DNA of 64,000 bases from Tachypleus tridentatus (Eukaryota; Arthropoda; Merostomata; Xiphosura; Limulidae), in NCBI RefSeq assembly GCF_004210375.1, contig NC_134837.1:154855310-154919309 (forward strand), given 5' to 3'. Below are positions 42,405-56,170 of the stretch, in pieces. A program made the position numbers and the translations under genes. The notes under the pieces are model-generated. The model saw only the letters and a list, made by a program, of their open reading frames with translations. It was not told the DNA's origin and searched no databases. Position 1 is the first letter of the stretch. Every line of letters starts with the position of its first letter.

Positions 42405-45400
42405 TGAGTTGTGCTACAAGAAAGAAAACTACATGATTGTATTTCCTTAAGAAGTTAATTATTAAACTTTAAAATAGGAATGATAATTTTTGAATACTTT
42501 GAATTTTAGTTGTGAGCTTCAGCCATTTCTTGTGGACTTACGATAACAAGAATTTTAAAGTAATAAACACTACTGTTGAAATATGAACATAACATTTAAA
42601 GATTCTTCCATTTTTGCATACAAAATGAAAAGGAGTCAAAGCAGAATGAAAACACTCAATGAATCCCAGTAAATACACCTTCTGCTCAACTTGTCATAAC
42701 TGTTGGGATTGATGTATTTGACAACAGAAAAACATGACAATACAAATAAAGTTTACAAAAAATTTGCAAACAATATGTATGTTAAATATAGTAAAGTAGC
42801 AATTTCTAATAAAGAGAAAACTAAATGAAAATATTAGAAAAGTAAATAGAATGATACTAGATAACAGCACTACAGGTCTAGGATGAGAAGTTAATTTTTT
42901 ATTAGTGGAAGCTCCTTGAAAAAAGCCATACAAAAGGGGTGATGAGTTAATAGTGTGAAACTGTCCACGTTTTCTTGTAAGCAAGTTTTTATTGGAAGTA
43001 AAAAAATGATATATAAAATATTTTTACAGACTCATCTTGTGCTATCCCTATTACTAACAGTAAACCTTCTTGAATTTACAATTGAAGGCAAAGAGAGCTT
43101 TGAGAACATGGCTGTATCATACTAAATATATCCCTGGAAAAATGTTAATCTACTTTATTCAGTGAACTTCCTTCAAAGAAAATAACAGCTGGTGTAAAAT
43201 CCTGCTACTTGCCAATCAGCTATTTAAGGAGGAAGATATACATACAAACGTGATCACCAAGGAAGGGAATGACTAGGATTGTAAAATTTGTACAAGGATT
43301 GTAACATAGGATGGGAAATCAAAAGATGGAATCTCTAACAGAAAAATGTAAAAATTTTTTAACTAAAGATAAATAGCAATGTATAAATAAACTTCTGTTT
43401 AATCCAGATTATTAAATCCTCTTTCGTCATGATGAATAATATTATGAAATGATTCAAGCAAATAACTCAAAATATTCAAATATCCTGTATCATTTTAGCT
43501 TATGTGAATGTTCCAACTTCTTCAAAATTTAACTTTTATTTTAACATTTAAATGACAAGTAAGTAATATTTGGAAAAACTCAAGCAGAAAAACATTTCTG
43601 GACCTCTGGGAAGGGTTTTATTAGCATGAAAAAGCAAGAAGGAACATACATATAAATATAGATGTCAGGTTTATGACACTCTCTTGATACATACAGAAAT
43701 GTTACAAATTGCATAAATAACAGTTCAAATAAACAACAACCTTATACTACAAAAATACCTAACTAACATCTGTTATCCTAATAAAAAGAGTGCCACCATC
43801 ATGCAAGTTCTGTTCAGTATAGCAGGACAAAATAAGAATGAAGGAAGTCTATAGAAAGGAAAATTCTAAACATAAGAGTTAAAGATAAAAAAATCTTTAA
43901 AAAATATTACACTTAAAATACATATCAAGAAGAACTCTGAAAGACTGACGTAGAAGTTTTGTTTCCCAAGGTAAAGATGTGAACAAACACCACTTACAGT
44001 AAAGGTTTTTAATGCAGTTTATTCTAAAACATTTGTATATGAAGTTATTTCTTTATAACTGATATGCATTTTTCATATATAAAAACATTTATAATATTTT
44101 AACATGCAAGAAGTTATAATTTGAAGATAAAAAAAGTATTTCAGTAACTACCTTAAAAACTTTATTGTAGGCATTTTCTAGAATAATTCAGTAGGAATTT
44201 TAATATAGCAAAACAATCAAAATAAAAATAAAAATTTAAACAATAAGATGCTTTAATAGATGGATGTAATCTACCATTGGGATTTGAAAGTTTGTTCTGA
44301 GTGAATGTTAATTCCCACTCTGAAGTTGATATTTCATTTTCATTTCTTTGGATGGAAACTTTACTAAACATTAGTTGAAAAACACACTTTAAAACATACG
44401 TTATTGTCTCTTGGAAAATGTAAAAAATTAAATTAATTTTCTTTTCCCTTCACAATAACTGTATTTAATAACACATTAGGGCATAAGATTGCATGAACAA
44501 AAGAAAGAGGAACACTAAAAAATTTATCAGACAAGAATACATTGCTACAGCTGTACCAAACTATCCTTAAAATATCTCAAACTGAATGTTATGAAATAAA
44601 ATCAGAAATATAATGCCACAATAATAATGTATGTTGAATAAAGTTGTAATGTTCACTTCCATAAAAATACTTTTACGTCATTATCAGCAGAAGTATCAAA
44701 TGAGAGGAACATCTTGAGAGTGTATCATAAAAATTGTCTTCTTATTTTAGTTGTTAAAAAGAAACAGTAACAAAGGCTGTAGATTATATTCATCACGTTT
44801 TTATGACCTACAAATGAAATGATGTCTGAAAAAGTACTTGAGGGAGAAGTATACTTATCTAGAGTTGCATAGTAAATGTTGCAACAAAGAACTGTGACTA
44901 CACAGTAATATCTGTAAGTCAAAAACAGCCTATAATAAAAACAATCTACAAAAACATTTTTGGAAACTGTGTACTAGTCATTCTATTAACAACTGTACTA
45001 TTATTACTTAACTTAAAAAAAACAACAACAAACATCTCATTGAAGTATGCTTGTTTGTTATTGGATAAAACAATATAGTTTCATATAATATAGTACTGGT
45101 AAATACAAACAAATTACTGTTTAAAACATTAAAAATAAACATCAGCTAACAAAACAACACTAAGTATACAATTAACTTTTAATGTATTCTATCCATTCAT
45201 CCATCCAATATTTTCAGAAACCAAAACAAATAATAAATATACTGTGTACATAAACACATAAATATAGCTCTATACACAACTCAAGCAAAAAAATGGTATT
45301 ATTAAATAGGATCAATTTACCAAAAATTTATAAACGGATTTTATGGAAAATGTTTGGTTTGCACACAAAAGGCACTTGAAAACTATCTCCCAAAAACTCA

Positions 45401-48400
45401 GCAACAAAGGTATGGACAGATAGTTACAATAAACTATTTTGTGGAAAAAAAAATGTACCCCACAAACAAAAAAAAACGTACAACGTACTATGCAGATAAA
45501 TATCTTTCTTAGTTACTAAACAAAAAAACATTCCACAATACTTGATTTCTTTAAACTGAAAAAAATCAACATCTAACACAACCAGAAAAATAAGTATGTT
45601 ATATATACAGTTTCTTTGCAGCAGTTATAAGTTTATAATGATTAATAAAATATTTTCCAAACACACACACACACACACAAAAACAGTTCTGACTTGTTTC
45701 ATTTGAAATCTACTTACAAATATTATGTTTTAAAGTTAGTTTCTCTGATAAATTTTTATTATTTACACAAAAGCAAAAGCATGACAAAATTATCAAATTT
45801 TATAATCTTTTAACTAGTGTTAAAGTCCCAATTCAGTTAAATGGTTTTAGCTGTTTCCAGAAGCGTAAAACTAAACATAAAGAAACACTTCATAGTTCAA
45901 AACGTCAAAGCAATATACACATATTTACACTAATTATTCATGTCCACAGTAACATACTATTCTGAAAAAAAAATTGCCTATGGTCAAAACAAAGTAATAC
46001 AAAAAGCTGGGACAAGAAACAACTAAATGGTGAACATTTAAGAGAAAGCAGTTTGAATCATGATGCGACCACTGAAGTTCAACCTGACAAAATGGATTGT
46101 AAACAACTATGAGTTTTTGTAAAAACATTTAAGAAACACAGGGGCTGATACCTTACAGAAATTTACACCCTTCATGATGGTTATTAGCTTTCAAATATTT
46201 TGAACCCTTAAAACAACTGATGGTCACAGAAAATGTTAACCCTTATCACTAATCTTTGTAATTGTTGAAGGCCTGTGCAAGGGAACTTGCATTATCATTT
46301 CCAAATTGTTTTATATTAGTTAAAAGGCCACTCTGACTTTTGTTCACAACAAAAAACAAAAACAAAACATGAAAGTTTTTTACTCACTATCTAAACATGG
46401 CTATCTTTTGCTAGAATTTTTATATTGCTCTGTATCCTTTTCATTTGTCTGAATATCTTCAGTATCTAATATGATACATGATAGGTATTCCTTGAATTAA
46501 ACAAAACAACAACATGATGTAGTACTATATTTGTACTAACATAAAATAATATGTAAATCACGAGTACTAAGCCTTCTGTTTACACCCAGTAACAGGAGTA
46601 ATGTTACAAAAATTCTTCTTCATTAACAAATGTTTACTAGTAGTTCTAATGCTGTAAACATCTACAAGTTTAGGACCTTCAAAATTGGTATTTCTATTTC
46701 ATGTAACAAACAAATTAAACAAACAGAAACAGAAACAGTATAGTGTTAGAGAGAGAGAAAAAAGAACCCCTTAATGTTTAATTACGTCTCTCCTATGAGC
46801 AGTCAAATTTATAAATGAAAAAGCATGAATGATATTAAAAGAAGCAACACTTAATGGCTGTAATTATGAAAAAATTGGATCTTAACATATTTTTCAAGAA
46901 GTATGTATTATTCACACAAACAAAGTAAATGATATTATCTTATTATTAACTGCAATGGACTATTCCACTAAAACCTATTTGCAAAGGAAAAGTATTTAAC
47001 TACACCATCTACCAGATAGTGGGGTTTATTTAATGTAAAGTACAAAAAATGTTGAAAATTATACCCCATAAAAACCTGATGATGTGTCATTCATTATGAG
47101 CCTAAAATGTACAGTACAACATAGCTAATAATTATATTATCTAATTAGTCAATTACAATTCAACCAGTAGCATACTTATATGACAAGTAAAAGGCACAAT
47201 TTTAAATGTTTCATAAAAGTTAAGCACAACTAACTTCTTTCAGTGTTAAATTATTAGAGAGACATGTCAAACATAATTCCCATTTTTAAGAATCTTTAAA
47301 AGTTCTTTTCCCATTTGCAGACTATCCTACCAAACAGTTCTTAAAAGCATGAGATGTGTGAGATTTATTTCAAAATAAACTGAACACTGGCTTTCAGATA
47401 CGCAGCACGTAAATGTGTTTAATATCGAGTAAAAACCAGCTGCCAGCTATAATTGTCTGATGTAAGTAGAGGATGAAAAGTCTGTTTATACAATGACAAA
47501 CAAATTATACTACTTTGTAATATTACTGCAGACATATTTGTTTTGTACATATAACAAACAAACTGAATTATTCTATAGTAGTAACATCATATGCTCTTCT
47601 CCATTAGTTTGGTAAACAACTTTGTCAAATTATTTAGCACCACAAAACAGTTACCTTATAGCAACATCAAGGTACAGCATAGTGACAATCATTTAGCCAC
47701 TTTTTCATGGTTGTAGTACTATTTGTTTGTTTTTAGCATTTCTCACTATATTAGAGTATACCCTATTAGCAGGGTAACAATCACATTACCATTTTTTGTC
47801 CTTGTCATAGTACTGTGTTTTTCTAGTGTCTGCCATTAGGTTGCAGCAGTTGTGGTATGGTAACAATCATTTAGCCATTTTTGGATTATTATAACACAAT
47901 GTATTATTATGTTACAGCATACCAGTCAACTATACCTAAATTATTGTACATAATAACTAATTGTTCTCTCCTGTATTGTCTGCTTACCATTTTACTTCAC
48001 CACATACCAGGTTGGCACTTTTACTTCACATCCACATGAAAATGTTTCTTCCAGTAATAACTGGGACCACACTTGAAAAACTATATTAAGTACCATTCTA
48101 AAAATCTCATAAAGGCCCTTGGTGTTTGTTTTGAAAATATATCTTTACAGATATTGTTTATACTGATGACTCTCTTAACACAGCTATATCAGTGTGTTGA
48201 ATCATAAAGAAGACAGTTTAGATCTATCATAGCTGCTATTTATTAGACTACAAGGTTTGTTTATATTCTAATATCTGTATGTAACTTTACAATTAGTTGT
48301 TAAGTTATATTCAGAAAACACAAGGAATTCAGTTGTGTCACAACAACAGTTTATTAGATGATTCAAGTTCATTTTCTACTATCTATATATTACCTTGAGA

Positions 48401-49269
48401 CCAAACAGTTATGAGCTAGCTATTAAATCAAAAGGAAAATTAGAACAGAACTATTACATGTTTAGCAACATGTTAATTTACTCAGTGATTTCTTTAAATG
48501 TCTATATTCATACTATAATAAAGTTTTTTTCCCTAAATTTCTAAATCAGTTAGAAACCTTATGAATTTTATTATTTTTATATTAGAAAATATTTCAGTAT
48601 TTGTCTTATATTGTGATATTTTACTTATAATTTCAATCAAGGTATAATTATTAACAGACTAATACACTAAAATCTGCCAGACAACACTGAGCTGTGTTTA
48701 ATGTCTTTTTTTATTATTTGTGTTATGATCACAATTTAATTATAATATCAAACTTCCTTCAGAATCACACTCTTTCCCAGTTCTATAACACAATAAATGG
48801 GCTAAACAAGAAGTGATTTAAAACTGAGAAATAAAGCAACATTTGGGTCAAATAATTTTAATAATTTAGTGTTATAAACGTTTTGTCTCTCACAAAATTT
48901 TAAAACTATATAGTTAAACAATCAAAAACTGGTAAATATATTTTGTTAGAAATAAGAAGTAGAAAGTGCACTTCTTGGCCTAATTTCCCTTTATGGCAGA
49001 CATTAATATGGTAAGCTCTACTGCTAAAACTATTCATTTTTAACAAAACTATGATAAAGAATGATAAGAATCTTTATATTTTATTAATGTTAACTGAAAG
49101 CCTGGTTCAGTCACTTTTCAAAATAATTGATATCAATGTTCTTGACATTGAACAGTCACATGTTACTAATTCTTTAAACACACAAAACACTGTATGGATA
49201 CTTTCCATCAAGCCAGTAATTATAGGAAACCAGAATATGTAACAAAGGGAAGAATTAAGTACAATTATA
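42405..49269. other. 6.9 kb AT-rich, probable 3' flank of Sec15
   Basis: No transposon or coding block recognised. A (CA)n run lies at 45661-45680. The part next to 49269 should include the Sec15 3' untranslated region (minus strand); a minus-strand AATAAA at 49080-49085, about 190 nt after the stop, is one possible polyadenylation signal, but such hexamers are common in DNA this AT-rich. Confidence 0.45.
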
Positions 49270-49393
49270 CTAATCACTGTTTGATGTTAACTGTCTGAGC
49301 TGTTTTAGAACGATTTCTACCAATTTCTTCTTGTCTCGTTGATTCTTTTTTAATGCTGAAAATATATTTTTCTTCTTGTCTGCTTCTCTCACC
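49270..49393 (-). CDS. Sec15: Sec15/EXOC6, last coding exon
   Basis: Encodes the extreme C-terminus of the exocyst subunit Sec15, which links the vesicle-bound Rab GTPase to the exocyst during secretory-vesicle tethering at the plasma membrane. The acceptor is TTTACTCCCTTAAG before 49393. The first base completes a Lys codon from the previous exon; then 40 residues run VREADKKKNIF, LKKNQRDKKKLVE, LKQLRQLTSNSD and stop at TAG (49272-49270). This mirrors the conserved ending of animal Sec15 (KK.NIF...KN.RDK.KL...V.KQLR). The junction with the exon at 53775-53887 is in phase (2+1). Identification rests on remembered family sequence; the paralogue name is open because arthropods usually have one Sec15. 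Confidence 0.87.
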
Positions 49394-52300
49394 CTTAAGG
49401 GAGTAAAGAACATTAATTCACACTAAATGTATGGATAGGTCAAATTAATAATATTTAAAAAAAAATAGTAAATTATATTATTAAAATTGTACAAATCTTT
49501 TTCATTCACAAACCTGAACAAGACTACCTAAAAAAAATAAGACCCTTTAAAAAATGTTGCATTATTTGAAACTTGTATTTTTTAGCAATAATTTTATTTC
49601 TAAAACAACTTGAAGGTAGTAATGCACTTTTCATAAATAAATAAACATTGCAATTGGTTCAAAAGCATGCATTATAAAATATAAAGTGTAAACACACCAT
49701 TGTAAAGTAAAAAACAAAAAAAACTTTTAATCTTCATAACAGAAATTCATAAATCAATCTGTTCTTTTATAAGTCTGCACACACACAAATTTGCCCTAAA
49801 CAATGTTTTAGGTAACACTGCATAACAAATCATTTGCTACTAGAGAAAACTCAAGTAATTCTTGGTAATTAAATAGTTTTGGTTTCAGATATCTAATCAG
49901 AATTTGTCCATCACCTCTAGATTTTAAGATACTGTAGTATCTCACTACTTTATCAACAATATGTGTAATACCATACAATCAGCTCAGTTCAATAGGTTTA
50001 TACAGTGAAATTGAGTTTACATAGAAAGTTTAATGGACAAAAGGAATAAATTTTTGATAACTTCAAACAGTAACTGTATTGTATTGGTGTAAAACTCCAT
50101 ATATATTGTTCATATATGCTACTTGTTCTTGATAAAATTATAATGACTTGCACCAATTTTGCTTCATTCCCATGTTCACCTTTTCTACCCAGGAACATTT
50201 GAGGAGTCCCTCAACTGAGCTTAAAATGGGCAGAGTGATACACCTCTCTCTCAACTGCTTTTCACTCACTCACTCACTCAGTTGGTTACTTTGTCTGGCT
50301 CTGCGCACACTCAAAACAAAGTCCATCTTCCTCATATCATACCTGTGATATAATCAAATAAAATCAAAATTTTGTTTTTAAAATATTTTAAACTAGTTCT
50401 ATAAACATAATTCTTTTATACTTTTTAGAAAATTATTTGATGTGCTGGCTGCTTTCACTTCAAGTAAAGTCCAAAAACCACCTAAACAGTTTATGCTACA
50501 TTTGTGTTGTACAGTTTCCAAATCTGGCTTCACACAGTGGCTAAATAAAAGAAGAGCAATTGTGTCATTGACAATTTCAATGATACAGTGTGAGCCCAAA
50601 GATCATCTAACTAACTGTTATTTTTGCTTTAATATTTCTGGATATTCAGACAAAACTAAACAATACACTAAATATCCAGAGATTGCATCTGTGATGAAAC
50701 CAGTATCGCATGGGGATGATTTTCTTGTGTCACATCCAGTAGCAAATTGGGAAATAGAAGTTATACTGCAAAAATGACAATGAATCATCTTTACTTCCTT
50801 CATTTAGTAATTTTACCCCTGTGGCATCTCAACATAAGCTGCCTCATCTGATCACACAAGATAAGCTAAATGATTAGATTTGTGACTTGTTTTATATTGA
50901 ATCAGCATGGGGAACTTTCATTTACGGCAATGGAATTTATCATAAAGTCTTGCTTCTCACTACAGCATGCAAGATACTTTGTGTTTCTGTACAAATGTTG
51001 ATGCACTAATTGAAGAATCAAGTACTGAATATACTCTCAACATTTTACCAATTCATCTAAAGTTAGTCTGAAAACTGTGCTTTTACATAATGAGAACACT
51101 AAGCCATTGGTTTCTGTTATTAATGCTGTGAACATAGTAGAACATGCAGCTTATATCTGAAGCAATCAAATATCCACTACTGCTAAGTCTATAAAGTGAG
51201 TATACCAAACACTGTAGCTTTTTGTCTGTCTGGGATAGCTGATATCATAAAATTCATTTAAAAAAAGGAATGGCCTAGAATTTCCTAGAATTACGTTCTA
51301 GGAAAACAGAAAGTTGAGTTCCAACTTTCAGTGAATCATCAAGATATGTTTCTTCCCTCACTCCATCTGTCTTATCAGTTTAAAAAAGTTAGTGAAGTAA
51401 AAACTAAAAGGTGGTATCTTTGTTGGGCCACAGATTTGGGAATGGGAAGTGCCGATGAATGGTGATTTTGAAACATTACTCAGTCAGAAAGAACTTACTG
51501 CGAGAAAATCACTCAAACTGGTTGTTAAAATTTTCTTAGAAATTTACAGAGATGAAAACTATGTTGTGACGATTAATGATATCCCTGAGAACTAGAGGAA
51601 AATTGGGTCCAAGATGTCACTACAGTTACACTTCTCACACTTTTAATTAAGCTTCTTATCAAATTATCTAGGTGCAGTGAGCAATAATCTAGGTGAACAC
51701 TTCCCTCAAGATATGTCTATAATAGAACAGTAACATTAAGAAAGACAGTGGAATCCTGTGATGATGGAAGATTACTGTTGATTCTTATAGCATGAAACTA
51801 ACAACATACATAAAAGATGCAACAAGTCAGTCAGGTATTTTGTACAAAGAAATAAAAAATAATACCATGATGAAAGTTTTAAACATAGCTTAAGTGTATT
51901 TTCAGTATATAATGACATGTTGTTTTTGAACATTCTTAAATGCAGTTTTCAATGAATAAATAAAGTTATCAGAGAGTGTTATTTTCACAATATATAAGAA
52001 TATTCAGAATAAACCTAACATAGCTCAAAAACTAGAGGTGATCAGTAATATTCAACAATTTTTAGAATCAGGATCAACAAACTACTCATGAACAGTTGTA
52101 TTTTTATTGTAGTAGAGAAGCTTCTTTTGTGGACAGTGTAACTTCTAAACATATAATTACTGTGCAAAATTACTCAAACACTTATATGCTTTACATATTT
52201 CTAAAAAATTACTTTGACTGAATGACTTAAGGATATTTCAATACACAAACAAAAAACATGAATTTTATCTCATAAGTACAACTCAAAGCTGGTAGTTAAA

Positions 52301-53774
52301 ATCATATATAACTTCTATTATAAAGAAGCATACAAACAGAACAACCTTAAATATAAAATTTCAAAATTACTTACAGATCAACCTATACAAAATATATACT
52401 TCATGATATTCCTACAAGTACCTATATTCTTAGTTATGCCAACTAACAAGACATGCTTTAACAGATATGAGGTGTTCTTTCATTATAAAAAGCCTAGCCA
52501 CCTAGTTATCATAAAAAAAGGTTAAGGAAAATTATCGTATTTGTATGGAAGAAAGTATCAATTAATTGTGCAAATTTGTGGTAAGCACTGTTAAATATAT
52601 GAATAAACAAACATTCTGAATTTATGTGGTTTTTTATTAAATGAAACTAATTATGGCTAAATTAACTAACACATTCATGATTATTAACTTCAAAATGTAA
52701 AATAGAATTTTAGTTATAAACATTATATCATAAATTTAAGATTTGATTTCTATCTATCTTAGAAAAATAATATATTGATAATATTTATCTACTTTGTATT
52801 CAATGTTTTATTGCTGTCACAACACGTGGAGATGAAAATCTGAGAATGTTTATTTAATTTGAAGCATTGGAACCTATCATCTTGCGAATATGTGCAAATT
52901 GTATGCATGTATGATTAACTGACTACACAACAGACATTCAACTATTATTAAACTCTTGACAGTTAAAACTGATTCATTAATAATTATGGTATTAATACAG
53001 AGAATTCTCAAGTTATGTCTAATATATTACTATGATAAAAAACATCTACGGAGAGAAACATTTCAGTAATAAAATCTGCAACTGTTTCCAACTTCTGATT
53101 AAAACAAATTATCTATATAGTTCAAATAAAAATTAAACGAGTAATGAATATTATATACGTCTAACATACCACCATACTTCATTATGATTAAAAGGCATTG
53201 ATTCATCTGTCATGGTACCCTTAATGCAAGCAAATTTTTTGCTATAATCCCAAACACAAGATTCAGCTAGCTTAGGAGGTTTGGATTTGTTCTAAATACA
53301 TACCTTAAGATAACAATGCAAAATAATCCTCATAAACAAATATATATATATATATATCAAACAATTTAACTAATACTAAAAATAAACTAACATTAAAGAA
53401 AGAAAAAATAAAACATTACTTTATTCACAGTCAACAACTATTTATCATCTTACCTTCATTCTTTCCAAATTTGTATTTACACCTGTCAAAGGCTAGTTGA
53501 GAAACTAAATAAGACTTAACTTTTAATTTAAAAAATGAAACTTGACATCTTGCAGGACTCGTCTTGGAGTAAGACATCAATAGTATCAGGTTTCTTAAGG
53601 GCAACACATGACTAGGTAACTAAACACAACTTTTCAGGTGGCTATAGTATTCTTTTTCCTTTTTCAAAAATCAAAACATGCATAATCATTATTGGAAAGA
53701 CTTTAACAATTTATAATAAAGCAGTATATAGTGACATTTAAAATTAACTTTGATTACTTATATGTTCCACTTAC
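49394..53774 (-). other. Last intron of Sec15 (4.4 kb)
   Basis: Bounded by a GTAAGT donor (plus-strand ACTTAC at 53769-53774) and an AG acceptor at 49394-49395. It contains, antisense to Sec15, the decayed family gene copy at 50436-51850. Other open stretches (for example 50270-50344 and 53172-53290, minus) have splice-like borders but do not fit the Sec15 reading phase. Confidence 0.75.
50436..51850 (+). pseudogene. Decayed copy of an unnamed multicopy metazoan gene family
   Basis: An open start of 111 codons (50442-50777) contains WLNKRRAIVSLTISMI, EPKDHLTNCYFC and YPEIASVMKPVSHGDDF. After it the same family continues with stops and gaps: a HKLPHLITQDKLND block (about 50835), NSSKVSLKTVLLHNEN (about 51051-51098), GIFVGPQI (about 51414), LGAVSNNLGEHFPQDM (about 51671-51717) and MMEDYC (about 51758). 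I recall long predicted proteins with these blocks in the same order, in many copies, from cnidarians, aphids and arachnids. They have no established name or function, and the multicopy pattern suggests transposon linkage. Here the middle is shortened and several stops interrupt it, so it is a pseudogene. Confidence 0.8.
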
Positions 53775-53887
53775 TTTTCAAGCAGAACTACAGCAACTTG
53801 TGGGTTTACCCTTAAACACTTGCTATTTTCTTGTCCATAGTCATGAAAATAGGTTTCCCAGTCCCATGTCATAAAAAGATCTAGAAG
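53775..53887 (-). CDS. Sec15: Sec15/EXOC6, penultimate coding exon
   Basis: Acceptor TATTTTCTAATAG precedes 53887 and donor GTAAGT follows 53775. The exon starts in phase 0 and encodes 37 residues plus two bases: LLDLFMTWDWETYFHDYGQ, then CLRVNPQVAVVLLE. The WDW.TY..DYGQ...LRVNP..A..LLEK block is a hallmark of the Sec15 C-terminal helical-bundle domain, which binds Rab11/Sec4-type GTPases. The preceding exon, which should carry the family's FADLRQ-type sequence, was not found up to 64000, so the upstream intron probably spans the minisatellite and the 56-bp satellite. Confidence 0.88.
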
Positions 53888-55784
53888 CTATTAGAAAATA
53901 TAACTACAAAATTTCTGCAAGAGAAATTCCAGTGCACCAAAATAAAGTAAACTGCTATACATAAATTAACTAACAAAAATTACAAGAAGAAGGAATTGTA
54001 CACTATAAGTCAGAAAGTAATAATAAGAAATCAGTTTCAGTGAAAGGAGACTGATGGACTCTGTGACTAAACTAAAATAATTGGAAGATGTGATATCGAA
54101 AAATATATGTAACTATTTTACTTAGTAGAGTTTCCACAGTTAATACATCTTTAATTGTGTTGGTTTGTTTGTTTTTGAATTTCATGCAATGCTACACGAG
54201 GGCTATCTGCACTAGCCATCCCTAATTTAGAAGTGTAAAACAAGACGGAAGTCAGCTAGCTATCCCTAATTTAACAGTGTAAGACTAGAGGGAATTACGT
54301 ATTTTAAATACTACACATTCACACTTAGACACAACTAGCTATCATCTGATCTTAACATTAGTAACAGAAGGTGTATTTAATGGCCTAAATATAAGCATTG
54401 GGTCTAAAACATTATTGTAACAAAGGCTTAGTTGAAACACTACTCCATTGAAACCCTTGGTAACTTTTATCTTATTTTTGTCTATACCTCAATTTAAATA
54501 AACAACTGAAAAAAAATATAAATAAAATGCTATTTAACTTATCATGATGCAATAAGTGAGTCTAGAGTATTTGTTTTATAATTAAGCTTAAAAATGTACT
54601 GTGGAATAACTTACTCTAAGCTCAATAAAGACAAAATATCAATTCTAAATCTAAATAATTTCTGAATTAAATTGTTTTGTTGTATCACCAAAGTTAACAA
54701 GAATAAAAAACAAACCAATATGTATATTAAACATTCAACATAAATACCATAGTTGACCTAACAATATCAATTGGGAGTTTTGTTACTAAACAATGATGTA
54801 AATTGTAGACCATTACTATTGTAAAAAAGAGCATGACACAAATTGTTTATTATATATATTAATACCAGAGGGACATTTAGAGTGTTCCTTCTAACACACC
54901 ACACATTATACTCTTTAACACTGTAAATACGTAACAGCCATAAAGCTTCTTATTTCCAAAAAATGCAACATAAAGATCTTCAATGTTTTCAATTTACTAA
55001 AATGTTTAGTTAAAATAAAGTTAAAAGAAGTTATTTCAATTTTAAGTCTATCTCATGCTACTTTTATCATTTTTATAAAGTATTTCATAACTTGTTCTTA
55101 ATGTTTCATGAAAAATTCAAAATCTTCCTATTAACAGTAAGCAGAGCCAATCTTTATGCATATACTCAAAAGGTGATTTACGAAACTATAACTTTTATCT
55201 CTGTATTTCTACAGACTGGTGGAACTTTTAAGCGAATAGGTCTATTCAGATACCAATAACTACTTTGAATCTATTCAATGTTACACAGTATGGCTTTCAA
55301 ATGCATTACTAAACTTTTGGAAAAGAAATAGCAATAACTAACATACTGAGCAAGAGCAAGAATTTAAACTGAACAAAATACACTATTCATTTCAAGCAGG
55401 CCAAACTAGCCTAACAATCCTTTGACTGTTTATGTGCATGTGAAACATGGGAAACTGAATGAGTGCTTGAATCTTTATCAGTACTACATATAACCCAATA
55501 AAGGTGACGTAAAATATCTTAACTCAACTAACTATTCTTTTTTAGGATAATAAAGAGCAATGATTAGTAGGGCACATTACAAGTACAGATGTTGATGTCA
55601 TTTATGTCAATAACAACAGAAGACATTCCTGTCATGTGTAGATGTACATAACAAAATGTGTGCATTACATGAAAGATGGCAGTGACAACAGTTAAAAAGA
55701 TGTTAAAACAGTTTTCACAGAATAGAAAAATAAAAAAATTAAAAGGAATGGGAATTACAGAAAATGATAATGTAAAGAAATATA
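53888..55784. other. AT-rich sequence, probable Sec15 intron, with one SINE fragment
   Basis: No further Sec15 exon was found on the minus strand. The SINE fragment at 54163-54293 is listed separately. Confidence 0.5.
54163..54293 (-). mobile_element. Truncated SINE with internally duplicated 3' part
   Basis: It reads TTTGTTTGTTTTTGAATTTC, GCTACACGAGGGCTATCTGC, then GCTAGCCATCCCTAATTTAG..., and a second time GCTAGCTATCCCTAATTTAA CAGTGTAAGACTAGAGGGA. Only the 3' part of the main SINE is present, and about 45 bp of it appears twice. The tRNA-like head is missing. Confidence 0.85.
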
Positions 55785-56170
55785 CAGGAAACAATACTAA
55801 TATATGGGAAATAGAAAAATGAATAAAAATATAGGTGGTATTAATATATAGGAAACAATACTAATATATGGGAAATAGAAAAATGAATAAAAATATAGGT
55901 GATATTAATATATAGGAAACAATACTAATATATGGGAAATAGAAAAATGAATAAAAATATAGGTGGTATTAATATATAGGAAACAATACTAATATACAGG
56001 AAATAGAAAAATGAATAAAAAGATAGGTGATATTAATAAATAGAAAACAATACCAATATATGGGAAATAGAAAAATGAATAAAATATAGGTGATATTAAT
56101 GTATAGGAAACAATACTAATATACAGGAAATAGAAAAATGAATAAAAATATAGGTGATATTAATAAAAAA
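55785..56170 (+). repeat. 63-bp AT-rich minisatellite, six copies
   Basis: Copies start at about 55793, 55857, 55919, 55984, 56046 and 56109 and contain AATACTAATATATGGGAAAT, AGAAAAATGAATAAAAATAT and AGGTGATATTAATATATAGG. Divergence is low (a few substitutions per unit, one deletion), so the expansion is recent. Confidence 0.92.

Noticed and set aside
50270-50344. Another possible minus-strand exon (YDMRKMDFVLS)
   Set aside because: Donor and acceptor are plausible, but it does not match the Sec15 C-terminus and runs into a stop within the GTGA repeat.
53172-53290. Extra Sec15 exon on the minus strand (open stretch with WDYSKKFACIKGT)
   Set aside because: Borders look like splice sites, but the frame does not fit phase 2 of the penultimate exon, and the family reads directly from LLEK into the last exon. 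It may be chance or an unrelated element.
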